Assembly (NCBI RefSeq): GCF_900176515.1
Contig: NZ_FWXV01000004.1
Coordinates: 124,001-188,000, forward strand
Reading direction: 5' to 3'
Length of the DNA stretch: 64,000 bases
DNA from: Kibdelosporangium aridum
GTDB taxonomy: Bacteria; Actinomycetota; Actinomycetes; Mycobacteriales; Pseudonocardiaceae
In this document: positions 49,872 through 58,856 of the stretch, piece after piece
Layout of the letters: every line of letters begins with the position of its first letter
Numbering within the stretch: the stretch's first letter is position 1
Made by a program: the position numbers and the translations under genes
The notes under the pieces: model-generated
The model's database searches: none
Seen by the model: the letters and a program-made list of their open reading frames with translations, nothing else
Told to the model about the DNA's origin: nothing

Positions 49872-50792
49872 TCAGCCTTTCGTCGATCCTAGGGTCAGAC
49901 CACCGACGAACTGCCGTTGCAGTGCGAAGAACACCACCAGGCAAGGCAGTGCCACCAGTAGCGAACCCGCCGCGAGCAAGTTGTAGTCGGTGAAGAACTG
50001 GCCTCTCAGGTTCGACAGCGCCGAGGTGATCGGCATCTTGTCACCGGTCTGGATCAACACGATGGCCCAGAAGAAGTCGTTGTAGATCCAGGTGAACTCG
50101 AGGGTGGCCAGTGCGCCGAGGGCGGGTCGGCACAGTGGCAGGATGACCTGCCAGTACTGACGGAACACACCGGCTCCGTCCACCCGAGCGGCCTCGGTCA
50201 GCTCGTTCGGGATGGTCTTCATGTAGTTGCTCAGCACGAACGTGCAGAACCCGACCTGGAACGCGATGTGGATCAGCACAAGGCCCAGCTGGGTGTCCAG
50301 CAGGGTCAACCGGTAGTTGATCCACTCGGGCACCGGGATCAGCCGGAACAACCGGTACAGCGGCGTGATGATGACCTGCTGCGGCAACAGGTTGCCCGCG
50401 GTGAACAGCATCAGCAGCGCCAGGTTGAACCTGAAGCTGAACCTGGTCACGCCGAACGCCACGAACGAGCTGAACAGCAACGTGATGATCAGCGCGGGAA
50501 TGGTGATGACCAGCGTGTTCCAGAAGTAGTTCGGCAGGTCCGCGGTCTCCCACGCCTTGGTGAAGTTGCTCAGCGTGAGCTCGGACGGCAGCGAGAAGTA
50601 GCCGTTGGCGGCGGTGTCCTCGTACGTCCGAAGCGACGCGAACGCCGTCCACAGCAAGGGAGCGAGCCAGATCAGGCAAACCGCGATCAGGAACGTGTGC
50701 AACGCGATGCGGCTGGCCCGCATCTTCGCGTTCTTCTCCCGCTCGCCCGCGCCTGCTTTCCGGACAGGAGGGCGGTCCAACGTCGTGGTCAC
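49872..50792 (-). CDS. Sugar ABC transporter permease (MalG-type)
   Basis: 306 aa, six membrane helices. The ATPase-contact loop (EAA motif) is TEAARVDGAGVFRQYWQVIL near 200. IPLCRPALGALATLEFTWIY follows. Together with the permease at 50789-51742 it makes the membrane channel for an oligosaccharide. No ATPase gene lies in the operon, so a shared MsiK-type ATPase probably drives it, as in other actinomycetes. Confidence 0.92.
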   Translation of the reverse strand: MTTTLDRPPVRKAGAGEREKNAKMRASRIALHTFLIAVCLIWLAPLLWTAFASLRTYEDTAANGYFSLPSELTLSNFTKAWETADLPNYFWNTLVITIPALIITLLFSSFVAFGVTRFSFRFNLALLMLFTAGNLLPQQVIITPLYRLFRLIPVPEWINYRLTLLDTQLGLVLIHIAFQVGFCTFVLSNYMKTIPNELTEAARVDGAGVFRQYWQVILPLCRPALGALATLEFTWIYNDFFWAIVLIQTGDKMPITSALSNLRGQFFTDYNLLAAGSLLVALPCLVVFFALQRQFVGGLTLGSTKG

Positions 50793-51742
50793 GCTCGTTC
50801 CTCCCGACGGAAGACCTGGACCAGGTACGTGATGATGAAGCCGAGCGAGATCACCAGCAGGATCACCGCGAGCGCGGAGCCCCAGCCGATCCGGCTGGCC
50901 TCACCGATGATGTTGTCGGTGATCAGCACGGAGACCAGTTCGAGCCCGTTGCGGCCGCGGTTGATCGCGTAGACGATGTCGAACGCCCGCAGGCCCTCGA
51001 TCACGGTGATCACCAGCACGATCACGTTGATCGGCTTGAGCACGGGGAAAGTGACCCGCCAGAACGTCTGCCAGCCGTTGGCACCGTCCAGTGCCGCGGC
51101 TTCCTTGAGTGCCGGGTCGAACGACTTCAACCCGGCCAAGTACAACAACATCACGTAACCGGTGTGTTTCCAGCCCGCGGCTATCAGCACGGCGTAGATG
51201 TTGATATCCGAGTCACCGAGCCAGTCCACGGGATTGGACTCCGCGATCCCGAGCACGTTGTTGACCAGGCCGAGGTTCGGCTCGTACATCAACTGCCAGA
51301 TGAAGCCGACCATGGCAAGGGCCAAAACCACCGGCAGGTACAGGATCGACTGGTAGATCCTGGTGAACTTGAGCTTCCGGTCCAGCAGTACCGCCAGCAG
51401 CAGGCCGAAGCTGGTCGGCAGCAGGATCAGGAACGCCAGCCAGATCAGGTTGTGCTGCACCGCGGGCCAGAACCGGGGATAGGTGGTGAAGATCTCGGCG
51501 TAGTTGCGGGTCCCGACGAACTTGATCTGGTCGAGGTCGCCGATGCCGTCCCACGACGTGAACGACAACAGCACGGAGGACAACGTCGGCACCCACACCA
51601 ACGCCAAGTGCAGCAGCGTGGGGATGCCGACCATCAGCAGCAACACAATCCGGTCGGTGCCGGACAGCGCCGTAGCCCGGCGCCGCCCCTTCTTGCGAGG
51701 CGGCGTCGGGTCGACGCGTGGAGTGTTCTCCAGAACTGTCAT
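50789..51742 (-). CDS. Sugar ABC transporter permease (MalF-type)
   Basis: 317 aa, about six helices. The EAA loop reads KEAAALDGANGWQTFWRVTF near 205 and PVLKPINVIVLVITVIEGLR follows. The stop overlaps the next permease start by four bases (50789-50792). Its start overlaps the last base of the binding-protein stop, so the three import genes are translationally coupled. Confidence 0.92.
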   Translation of the reverse strand: MTVLENTPRVDPTPPRKKGRRRATALSGTDRIVLLLMVGIPTLLHLALVWVPTLSSVLLSFTSWDGIGDLDQIKFVGTRNYAEIFTTYPRFWPAVQHNLIWLAFLILLPTSFGLLLAVLLDRKLKFTRIYQSILYLPVVLALAMVGFIWQLMYEPNLGLVNNVLGIAESNPVDWLGDSDINIYAVLIAAGWKHTGYVMLLYLAGLKSFDPALKEAAALDGANGWQTFWRVTFPVLKPINVIVLVITVIEGLRAFDIVYAINRGRNGLELVSVLITDNIIGEASRIGWGSALAVILLVISLGFIITYLVQVFRREERA

Positions 51743-53040
51743 TACTTCTGGAAGTACTGCTTCGCCTGGTCTGCGATCCTGCGTACCAGACCGTCGATGT
51801 CATTGGGATTCTTGATGAAGTCGTTCACGCTGTTGATCGCGACCTCACTGGCGAAGCCGGGATCGGTGTCGCGGTCGAGGAACTGGGTGATGTGCTTGGC
51901 CTCGTTGACGAACTGCACGCACTTCTGCTGAAGCTTGTTGTAGGCGTTGGCGTCCGCCTTGTTGCTGGCCGCGATGCTCGTCGGGTCCGACTTCAGGTAC
52001 GCCTGCTGGGCCTGTGCGGTGGAGAGGTAGGTCAGCAGCTTGTCCGCGTTGGCCTTGTCGCGTGGCTTGACCGCCTGGCACCAGCCGTCGATCGGGGCCT
52101 CGATGGTGTCCGTGCCGTGCGCCGGGTCGATCTGCGGGAAGGTGAAGAAGTCCAGGTCGTCGAGCAGGTTCGCGGTCTTGAACTGCTGACCGATCTGCTG
52201 CGAGCCCGCGACCATCATGCAGGCCTCGCCCTTGGCCACCGACTGCGCGGCGTCCTGCCAGTCCCGGCCGAGCGAGTTGGGCTGGTAGAACTCCAGCAGC
52301 CGCTTCCAGTTGTCGAACGTGGCGCGCACCTTCGGGCCCGCCCAGTCCTCCTTGCCGGCCATCAAGTCGACGTGGAACTGGTAGCCGTTGGTGCGGAAGT
52401 TGATCTGGTCGAACGTGCCCAGCAGTGGCCAGCCGTTCCTCTGCCCGGCCGCGATCGGCACCAGCCCGTCGGCCTTCATCTTGGTGGACAGCGTGATCAG
52501 CTCGTCGAACGTCTTCGGGACCGTGTAGCCCTTCTGCTGGAAGATGCTCGGCCGGTAGAACACGGCCCACGGGTAGGAGTAGAACGGCACGAAGTACTGC
52601 TTGCCGTCGTCGCCGGTCGACGCTTCCTTCTGGGCCTGGGTGTAGTTGCCCTCCAGCGACTTCCACAGCTCGGAGACGTCGCCGACCAGCTGCTTGGACG
52701 CGAAGAAGCGCAGCCGGAACCCGGCGAACCAGGACCACACGTCATCCGCGCCCGCCTGCAGGTACGAGTTGATCTGCTGCTGGAACGCCTCGTGGTCCTT
52801 GGTGTTGATGTTCACCTGGACGCCCTGTGCCTGGGTGAAGGCCTTGATGACCTCGTCGAGCGCACCCTTGGGCACCGCGTCGGAGTAGTTCGATCCGAGG
52901 GTGATCGGTCCGGTCCCGCCACCGCCGGAGGAGCCGGAGTCACCACAGGCGGCCAGTCCGGGAACGGCCGCGAGACCCATGGTGGCGAACAGACCCTTCA
53001 TGGCTGTTCTGCGCCCGATCATCGCATCGATGCGGTTCAT
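51742..53040 (-). CDS. Sugar-binding lipoprotein of the ABC importer
   Basis: 432 aa. IGRRTAMKGLFATMGLAAVP then GLAAC is a twin-arginine-like lipoprotein signal with Cys near 33. The mature protein has the two-lobe solute-binding pattern of family 1, with MKADGLVPIAAGQRNGWPLL, SLGRDWQDAAQSVAKGEACM and PAHGTDTIEAPIDGWCQAVK. It captures an alpha-galactoside such as melibiose or raffinose, judged by the GH36 partner. The start at 53040 has a GGAG site; an upstream ATG at 53100 is less likely. Confidence 0.9.
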   Translation of the reverse strand: MNRIDAMIGRRTAMKGLFATMGLAAVPGLAACGDSGSSGGGGTGPITLGSNYSDAVPKGALDEVIKAFTQAQGVQVNINTKDHEAFQQQINSYLQAGADDVWSWFAGFRLRFFASKQLVGDVSELWKSLEGNYTQAQKEASTGDDGKQYFVPFYSYPWAVFYRPSIFQQKGYTVPKTFDELITLSTKMKADGLVPIAAGQRNGWPLLGTFDQINFRTNGYQFHVDLMAGKEDWAGPKVRATFDNWKRLLEFYQPNSLGRDWQDAAQSVAKGEACMMVAGSQQIGQQFKTANLLDDLDFFTFPQIDPAHGTDTIEAPIDGWCQAVKPRDKANADKLLTYLSTAQAQQAYLKSDPTSIAASNKADANAYNKLQQKCVQFVNEAKHITQFLDRDTDPGFASEVAINSVNDFIKNPNDIDGLVRRIADQAKQYFQK

Positions 53041-53328
53041 ATGTCGCTCCAAACCCCACGGACTCCAACAAGAGTGCTCACAATCTGGTAGCGAAGGCAC
53101 GTCCTGTCAAGCCTCGTTACGGAGCTGTTAACCCGGTTGGATGAACGTAGTCCAGGTAAAATGAGAGGTGGACCTGGGCTTAATCGATGCTCGGTGTCCG
53201 GTGCTTCGGGCCGAACATCGAACAACATCGGTCGAGTCGAATGTTTGAGTATGTTGCGTTGTCGCCTATGCTCGCGGCGGGTGCGTGTCGTCGCGACGGG
53301 TGACGGCATGGGCTGGAAGGGGTGTGCG
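53041..53328. promoter_or_regulatory. Divergent promoter region of the galactoside locus
   Basis: 288 bp without a gene. At 53213-53256, AACATCGAACAACAT faces AATGTTTGAGTATGTT, an imperfect inverted pair that also holds direct repeats of AACAT/ATGTT. It lies just upstream of the DeoR-type gene and is a candidate operator for both directions. Confidence 0.45.
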
Positions 53329-54141
53329 GTGCTCGCGCGGCAGCGGCAGTCGATGATCCTCGAAGAGGTCAAGAAGACCGGGGCGGTCCGGGTCAGCGAC
53401 CTGGTCGACCGGTTGGGCGTTTCGGACATGACCGTACGCCGCGACCTCGAGGTGCTGTCCCGCCGTGGCCTGGTCGAGAAGGTGTACGGCGGCGCGACCG
53501 CGGTCGTCGGCCGCAGCACCGACGAGCCCGGTTTCGAGGCGAAGTCCGTCCAGCAGCTGCCGCAGAAGGAAGCGATCTCCGCACTCGCGTCGACCCTGGT
53601 CAAGCCGGGCACCGCGATCGGGCTGTCGGCGGGGACGACGACCTGGACGTTCGCCCGCTACCTCGACGACGTGCCCGAACTGACCGTGGTCACGAACTCG
53701 ATCCAGGTCGCCGACGTCTTACAACGCACGGGCCGTTCGGATAGGACAGTCGTACTGACCGGCGGAGTGCGTACGCCGTCGGACGCTTTAGTCGGTCCGG
53801 TTGCGGTGCACACACTGCGGTCGTTGCATTTGGACATGGTTTTCCTTGGCGTGCACGGTATGGCGGCAGGGCCGGGTCTCACGACGCCGAACCTCAACGA
53901 GAGCGAGACCAACCGCGCTCTGGTCGAGGCAGGCGGACGGCTGGTCGTGCTCGCCGATCACACGAAGTGGGGAACCGTCGGGATTTCCACCATCGCGGAC
54001 CTCGAGGACGTCGATGTGCTGGTGACGGACGACGGGTTGAGTCAGGAAGGCCGGGAGTTCCTGGCCGAGCGGGTCGGCGAGTTGATGATCGCCGACGTCG
54101 ATGAGGATGGGATGTCCGACACCGGAGGGGAAACCGCGTGA
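53329..54141 (+). CDS. DeoR-family regulator of the galactoside locus
   Basis: 270 aa from a GTG at 53329 after GGAAGGGG. The HTH is RQRQSMILEEVKKTGAVRVS, DLVDRLGVSDMTVRRDLEVL. The sugar-phosphate-binding domain shows AIGLSAGTTTWTFARYL, VVTNSIQVADVL, VLTGGVRTPSDALVG and LADHTKWGTVG. Family members respond to a phosphosugar; here galactose-1-phosphate or a related sugar is plausible. GTGA overlap with galT ties regulator and enzyme in one operon; the importer operon is divergent. Confidence 0.88.
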   Translation: MLARQRQSMILEEVKKTGAVRVSDLVDRLGVSDMTVRRDLEVLSRRGLVEKVYGGATAVVGRSTDEPGFEAKSVQQLPQKEAISALASTLVKPGTAIGLSAGTTTWTFARYLDDVPELTVVTNSIQVADVLQRTGRSDRTVVLTGGVRTPSDALVGPVAVHTLRSLHLDMVFLGVHGMAAGPGLTTPNLNESETNRALVEAGGRLVVLADHTKWGTVGISTIADLEDVDVLVTDDGLSQEGREFLAERVGELMIADVDEDGMSDTGGETA

Positions 54142-55229
54142 GGCGTACCGTGACCCGGCTGGCCGATGGCCGGGAGATCGTGTATTTCGACGACACACCG
54201 GGCGCGCCGGCACGTACCGCGAAAGACACAAGAGACCTGCCCCCGTTTCACCCCGGCTCGGAGATCCGGCGTGACCCGCTGACCGACGAGTGGGTGGCGA
54301 TGGCCGCCCACCGGCAGACGCGGACGTACAAACCGCCGGTCGAGACGTGTCCACTGTGTCCAAGCCAGCCGGGCCGGCCGACCGAGATCCCGGAGTCGAG
54401 CTACGACGTGGTGGTCTTCGAGAACCGCTTCCCGTCGTTCTCGCACACCAACGGGGACGGCTTCGCTCCGACCATTGTGGACGGAATGGACATGGTGCCG
54501 CGCGCGCCGGGCAACGGCCGGTGCGAGGTGGTCTGTTTCACCTCCAACCACAACAGCTCCTTCGGCGAGCTGAGCGTGCCCCGGATCCGGACCGTGGTCG
54601 ACGTGTGGGCCGACCGGACCGAGGCGATGTCCGCTCTGCCTTACGTGGCACAGGTTTTCCCGTTCGAGAACCGTGGCGAGGAGATCGGCGTGACGCTGAG
54701 CCACCCGCACGGCCAGATCTACGGGTACCCGTTCATCACGCCTCGCACCGAGCGCATGCTCGAGGTCGCGTCGGCGTACCAGGACAAACACGGTCGCCCC
54801 GTGATGGGTGACGTGCTGGCCGCCGAGCGGGCGGTAGGCACTCGGGTGATCGAGACTTCCGCGCACTGGACGGCGTTTGTTCCTGCGGCTGCGCGGTGGC
54901 CGGTCGAGGTGCACGTCGTGCCGCACCGTCAGGTACCCGACCTGCCCGCGTTGACCTCGGCTGAGCGCGACGACTTCGCCGACCTGTACTCACGTGTGCT
55001 CAAGCACCTGGACTCGCTGTACGACCGTCCGCTTCCTTATATAGCCGCGTGGCACCAGGCACCGGTGCGCGAAGGCCGTGACCTGGCCTGGCTGCACCTC
55101 GAGGTGTTCTCCGTGCTGCGGACCAAGGACAAGCTGAAGTACCTGGCCGGGTCCGAGTCCGGGATGGCGGTGTGGATCAACGACGTGACCCCGGAAGCCG
55201 TGGCCGAGCGGCTCAGGAACGCCTCGTGA
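54138..55229 (+). CDS. galT: Galactose-1-phosphate uridylyltransferase
   Basis: 363 aa. Active site HPHGQIYGYPF near 195 (nucleophilic His in H-P-H). Zinc-ligand cysteines are in TCPLCPSQ near 73. GFAPTIVDGM, FTSNHNSSFGELSV and the C-terminal AAWHQAPVREGRDLAWLHLE are also family features. It transfers UMP between UDP-glucose and galactose-1-phosphate in the Leloir pathway. galK and galE are not beside it. Overlaps the DeoR-type stop. Confidence 0.95.
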   Translation: MRRTVTRLADGREIVYFDDTPGAPARTAKDTRDLPPFHPGSEIRRDPLTDEWVAMAAHRQTRTYKPPVETCPLCPSQPGRPTEIPESSYDVVVFENRFPSFSHTNGDGFAPTIVDGMDMVPRAPGNGRCEVVCFTSNHNSSFGELSVPRIRTVVDVWADRTEAMSALPYVAQVFPFENRGEEIGVTLSHPHGQIYGYPFITPRTERMLEVASAYQDKHGRPVMGDVLAAERAVGTRVIETSAHWTAFVPAAARWPVEVHVVPHRQVPDLPALTSAERDDFADLYSRVLKHLDSLYDRPLPYIAAWHQAPVREGRDLAWLHLEVFSVLRTKDKLKYLAGSESGMAVWINDVTPEAVAERLRNAS

Positions 55230-55245
55230 GAAAGTCCTAGGTTCA

Positions 55246-55262
55246 TCTCAGGCGAATCTCAG
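55246..55262 (+). promoter_or_regulatory. MprA-type box upstream of the PepD-like protease gene
   Basis: TCTCAG twice in direct orientation, 11 bp apart (TCTCAGGCGAATCTCAG), ending 23 bp before the ATG at 55286. It differs from the box before mprA at only two or three bases, and the spacing to the start is nearly the same. Confidence 0.75.
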
Positions 55263-55285
55263 GAGATGACGGCAAGCTAAGTGCC

Positions 55286-56713
55286 ATGACCGAGAACAGC
55301 CCCGGCCCGCAGGAGCCGCCGCGGCAGGACCCGCAGGACGCGTACTGGCGCCCGCAGGACCCCACTAGGCAGGAGCAGCAGCCTCAGCAGGAGCAGCCAG
55401 CCGCCCAGCCCGATGCCCAGGCGACGGAGCAGGCGCAGTGGCAGCCGACGCAGGAGTTGCAGCGGGAGACTCCCCAGGAGTCGCAAGGGACTGACACACC
55501 GGCCGATCCTTGGTCCGCCCAGCACCAGCAGGTGCTCTTCGGCACCGCGGCGCCAGGCCACCAGGGCCAAGCCGGTGTGTACGTGCCACCGAGCACGACT
55601 CACACGTACCCGACGCCACCACCTATGGGACAAGCGTCGCCGCCACGCCGCGCCAACGGCCTTGTTGCCGGAGTCGCGGTGCTCGCGCTGCTCGTTGGTG
55701 GGGGTGCGGGTGCCCTTGGCGGCTACCTCGTCTCCGAGAACAACGCGTCGTCCGCGCCATCCGCGCTTGACGTGCCCCCGCCCGCCGCGAACGTGTCCGC
55801 CAATGCCCCGGACGGCACGATCGAGGCCGTTGCGAACAAGTTGCTGCCTAGCGTGGTGCAGCTGCGTACCCGCAGCGGTGAGGGCTCCGGGTTCGTGATC
55901 AGGCAGGACGGCCTGGTGGTCACGAACAACCACGTGATCGAAGAGGCCGCGAACGGCGGCACGCTCAAGGTCGTCTTCCAGGACGGCCAGTCGGCGGACG
56001 CCACGGTCGTCGGCCGCGACCCGTCATCCGACCTCGCCGTCGTGCAGGCCAAGGGGGTCTCCGGCAAGATCCCCGTGACACTCGGCAGATCGGACGACCT
56101 GAAGGTCGGCCAGGCCGTGGTCGCGATCGGCTCGCCGTTCGAGCTGTCCGGCACGGTGACCTCAGGCATTGTCAGCTCCCTGCACCGACCGACCAGGGCA
56201 GGCGGCGACAACGGCTCCGAGGCGACCGTGATGGACGCGATCCAGACCGACGCCGCGATCAACCCGGGCAACTCGGGCGGGCCGCTGGTGAACATGGCCG
56301 GCCAGGTCGTCGGGATCAACTCGGCGATCTACAGCCCGGGCAGCTCGTCCCGCCAGCAGGGCGGTTCGGTCGGGATCGGCTTCGCGATCCCGATCGACCA
56401 GGCCAGGCGGACCGCGGACGAGATCGTGAAGACAGGCAAGGCAACCCAGACAGTGCTTGGTGTCTCGGTGCAGACCGACCCCAACGGCGGCGCCCGCGTC
56501 AGCCAGGTCGTCCCAGGCGGGGCGGCCGAGACAGCCGGAGTAGCGGTGGGTGACATCGTGACCAAGCTGAACGACCGTCGCATCGACACCTCCGACGCGC
56601 TCGTGGCCGCGGTCCGGTCCTTGGCACCAGGCGACAAGGTGACCCTGACGATCGGAAACGGCAGCAAGACAGTGACCGCGACCCTGGGCGGTCAACCGGT
56701 ACCCGTCAACTAG
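55286..56713 (+). CDS. pepD: HtrA-family serine protease with PDZ domain, PepD-like
   Basis: 475 aa. The first 115 residues are cytoplasmic and rich in Gln, Pro and Glu. One membrane helix lies at about 127-150 (LVAGVAVLALLVGGGAGALG). The protease domain has its catalytic His in VVTNNHVIEEAANG, Asp in PSSDLAVVQAKG and Ser in AINPGNSGGPLVN. A PDZ domain covers about 385-470 (VPGGAAETAGVAVGDIVTKL). It handles misfolded extracytoplasmic proteins, and in mycobacteria pepD is a known MprA target; the upstream box supports the same here. Confidence 0.92.
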   Translation: MTENSPGPQEPPRQDPQDAYWRPQDPTRQEQQPQQEQPAAQPDAQATEQAQWQPTQELQRETPQESQGTDTPADPWSAQHQQVLFGTAAPGHQGQAGVYVPPSTTHTYPTPPPMGQASPPRRANGLVAGVAVLALLVGGGAGALGGYLVSENNASSAPSALDVPPPAANVSANAPDGTIEAVANKLLPSVVQLRTRSGEGSGFVIRQDGLVVTNNHVIEEAANGGTLKVVFQDGQSADATVVGRDPSSDLAVVQAKGVSGKIPVTLGRSDDLKVGQAVVAIGSPFELSGTVTSGIVSSLHRPTRAGGDNGSEATVMDAIQTDAAINPGNSGGPLVNMAGQVVGINSAIYSPGSSSRQQGGSVGIGFAIPIDQARRTADEIVKTGKATQTVLGVSVQTDPNGGARVSQVVPGGAAETAGVAVGDIVTKLNDRRIDTSDALVAAVRSLAPGDKVTLTIGNGSKTVTATLGGQPVPVN

Positions 56714-57157
56714 ACGCTCGGCCGCACAAGCGGCCGAGACCAGCTCTCCTCGCCGAGGCCCAGCTTGAGCAGGGCAAGCGTGGGCCTCGCGGGGAGGGGA
56801 CAACTCCGGTCCAGTCGAGTGGATCGGAACCGCCGATTCTCTCGGGGAGATCGGCCCCCGGCTCAATGCCCCTGAGCCGGCACATGCCGAGCCGCACAGA
56901 CGGATACCCCCTCGTCCGTCTTGTGCGGCTCCGGCGTTTGGAGGGGCGCGCGGCGGCAGCGCGGACGAATCATTTGCCGAGACGTCCCACAGGCCGCCGA
57001 GTCGGTGGCGCCGGTGGCCACGTCGTAGTTGGGATCCTTGCCGACGAAGCCGTTGACTCGCCTGGCCCAGAACCTTCTGACCAGGTGAAACGTCATGTCA
57101 GGGACCGTGTCAGGCTGAGGTCAGGCCCGTGTCAGGGCGGCCGATCACAGTACTGCC
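56714..57157. terminator. Terminator-rich intergenic region
   Basis: 444 bp without a convincing gene. Three stem-loops are visible: CTCGGCCGC/GCGGCCGAG (56717-56738), GAGGCCCA/TGGGCCTC (56755-56788), and a 16-bp stem with one bulge, GAGCCGCACAGACGGA against TCCGTCTTGTGCGGCTC (56889-56931). They probably end pepD transcription and insulate the exporter operon. A minus-strand open stretch at 56863-57096 has no family resemblance I can support. Confidence 0.6.
57098..57136 (+). promoter_or_regulatory. Four TCAGG direct repeats before the DrrAB-type operon
   Basis: TCAGG begins at 57098, 57110, 57121 and 57132, that is at 12, 11 and 11 bp intervals, each usually preceded by G or TG. The last copy's TCAG ends 22 bp before the ATG at 57158. 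This matches the phase and placement of the MprA-type boxes at 39321 and 55246 and points to control by an OmpR-family protein. Confidence 0.65.
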
Positions 57158-58105
57158 ATGACCAGTTCAGCGATTACGGCTTCGGGTCTGAAGAAGGCCT
57201 ACAAAGACAAAGTCGTGCTCGACGGCATCGACTTGGACGTGCAAACGGGCACGATTTTCTCCCTGCTCGGACCGAACGGTGCCGGCAAGACCACGACGGT
57301 GAACCTGCTGACCACGTTGCTCAAGATGGACGCTGGGACAGCGCGGGTCGCCGGTTACGACGTCGCGACTGAGACCAAGCAGGTCCGTTCGTCCATCGGC
57401 GTCACCGGCCAGTTCGCTTCCGTGGACGAACTGCTGTCCGGCCGCGAGAACCTGCAGCTGATGGTGGACCTGCACCACTTCAAGGGCGGCGAGGGCAAGA
57501 CCGTCGTCGAGCACCTGCTGCGGCGCTTTGACCTTAAGGAAGCCGCCGACAAGCGCGCATCGACCTACTCCGGTGGTATGCGGCGCAAGCTCGACCTGGC
57601 GATGACCTTGGTCGGCAGGCCGCGGATCATCTTCCTGGACGAGCCGACCACCGGCTTGGACCCGCGCAGCCGCCGCACGATGTGGAACATCGTCCGTGAG
57701 CTCGTGGCCGATGGCATCACCATCTTTCTCACCACCCAGTACCTCGAGGAAGCCGACCAGCTCGCCGACCGGATCGCCGTGCTCGACCAGGGCAAGGTCG
57801 TCGCCGAGGGCACTCCCGAGCAGCTCAAGCGCAAGATTCCCGGTGGTCACGTGCAACTGCGGTTCGCCGACGTCGCACAGCTCCAGGCCGCTGTCCGTGT
57901 GCTGCCTGGCAGCGCCCCGGATGAGGAGAGCCTCATCCTGCGTGTGCCCAGCGACGGTGGCGTCAAGTCGATGCGCACCTTGCTGGACCGGCTCGACGAG
58001 TACGCCATCGACGTCGACGAGTTCACCGTGCGGATGCCGGACCTCGACGACGTTTTCCTTGCCCTCACCGGTCACGATGCCAAGACGGAGGTTGTCACCA
58101 AATGA
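57158..58105 (+). CDS. ABC exporter ATPase, DrrA family (second system)
   Basis: 315 aa. Walker A LLGPNGAGKTTTVNLL, signature TYSGGMRRKLDLAMTLVG, Walker B RIIFLDEPTTGLDPRSR, TTQYLEEADQLADRIAVLDQ and the DrrA extension ending LDDVFLALTGHDAKTEV. It resembles the ATPase at 43219 but differs in its N terminus and middle, so the two systems are old paralogues. The stop overlaps the permease start (ATGA). Promoter carries OmpR-type direct repeats. Confidence 0.92.
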   Translation: MTSSAITASGLKKAYKDKVVLDGIDLDVQTGTIFSLLGPNGAGKTTTVNLLTTLLKMDAGTARVAGYDVATETKQVRSSIGVTGQFASVDELLSGRENLQLMVDLHHFKGGEGKTVVEHLLRRFDLKEAADKRASTYSGGMRRKLDLAMTLVGRPRIIFLDEPTTGLDPRSRRTMWNIVRELVADGITIFLTTQYLEEADQLADRIAVLDQGKVVAEGTPEQLKRKIPGGHVQLRFADVAQLQAAVRVLPGSAPDEESLILRVPSDGGVKSMRTLLDRLDEYAIDVDEFTVRMPDLDDVFLALTGHDAKTEVVTK

Positions 58106-58848
58106 GCACCGATTCAGCGATCATGCTGCGCCGCAACTTCAAGCACACCCTGCGCTACCCGTTCACCGTCTTCAACTCGATCATCATGCCGATCGTCATG
58201 ATGCTGATGTTCGTGTACGTCTTCGGCGATGCGTTCAACGTCGGCAGCGGCGACTACATCAACTACGCCACACCGGGCATGCTCATGTTGGCGATCAGCT
58301 ACGGCCTCAGCGCCACCGCTATTTCCGTCAACGCCGACATGACCAAGGGCATCATCAACCGGTTCAAGGTCATGGACGTCTCCCGCGGCGCCGTGCTGAC
58401 CGGGCACGTCGTGTCCACTGTGGTGCGTGTCGTGCTCGCTCTCCTCGCCGTCATAGGTGTGGCCTTCCTGTTCGGCTTCAGCCCCAACGCGTCCTTCCTG
58501 CAGTGGCTCGCCGCCGTCGGCGTGCTTCTGCTTGTGATCATCGGCGTCAGCTGGATCACTGTCGCCATCGGCCTGGCCGCGAAGACCCAGGAATCCGCGG
58601 GTGGCGCCATGGTGCCGCTGATCATGCTGCCGTTCTTCAGCAGCGCGATCGTCCCCGCCGACAAAATGGGCCCTGGCATCCGGGAGTTCGCCCAGTACCA
58701 GCCGTTCACGTCGATCATCGAATCTGTCCGCGGGTTCCTCGACGGCGTGCCGAACAACGGTCAGACGCTGGCCGCGATCGCCTGGGCGCTCGGCCTCAGC
58801 GTCGTCGGTTACGCCTGGGCCCGGTCGAAGTTCAACAAGCGGGCATGA
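58102..58848 (+). CDS. ABC-2 type exporter permease, DrrB family (second system)
   Basis: 248 aa, six helices. FNSIIMPIVMMLMFVYVFGD, INYATPGMLMLAISYGLSAT, MTKGIINRFKVMDVSRGAVL (contact region) and SSAIVPADKMGPGIREFAQY match DrrB. Forms an exporter with the upstream ATPase. Unlike the first DrrAB pair it has no small ORF between ATPase and permease. The operon is followed by a convergent membrane-protein gene 8 bp away. Confidence 0.92.
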   Translation: MSTDSAIMLRRNFKHTLRYPFTVFNSIIMPIVMMLMFVYVFGDAFNVGSGDYINYATPGMLMLAISYGLSATAISVNADMTKGIINRFKVMDVSRGAVLTGHVVSTVVRVVLALLAVIGVAFLFGFSPNASFLQWLAAVGVLLLVIIGVSWITVAIGLAAKTQESAGGAMVPLIMLPFFSSAIVPADKMGPGIREFAQYQPFTSIIESVRGFLDGVPNNGQTLAAIAWALGLSVVGYAWARSKFNKRA

Positions 58849-58856
58849 CCGCGCGC

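Noticed and set aside
56863..57096. Minus-strand open stretch in the pepD-drrA intergenic region
   Set aside because: It includes VNGFVGKDPNYDVATGAT but has no family match I can support and overlaps a strong terminator hairpin.
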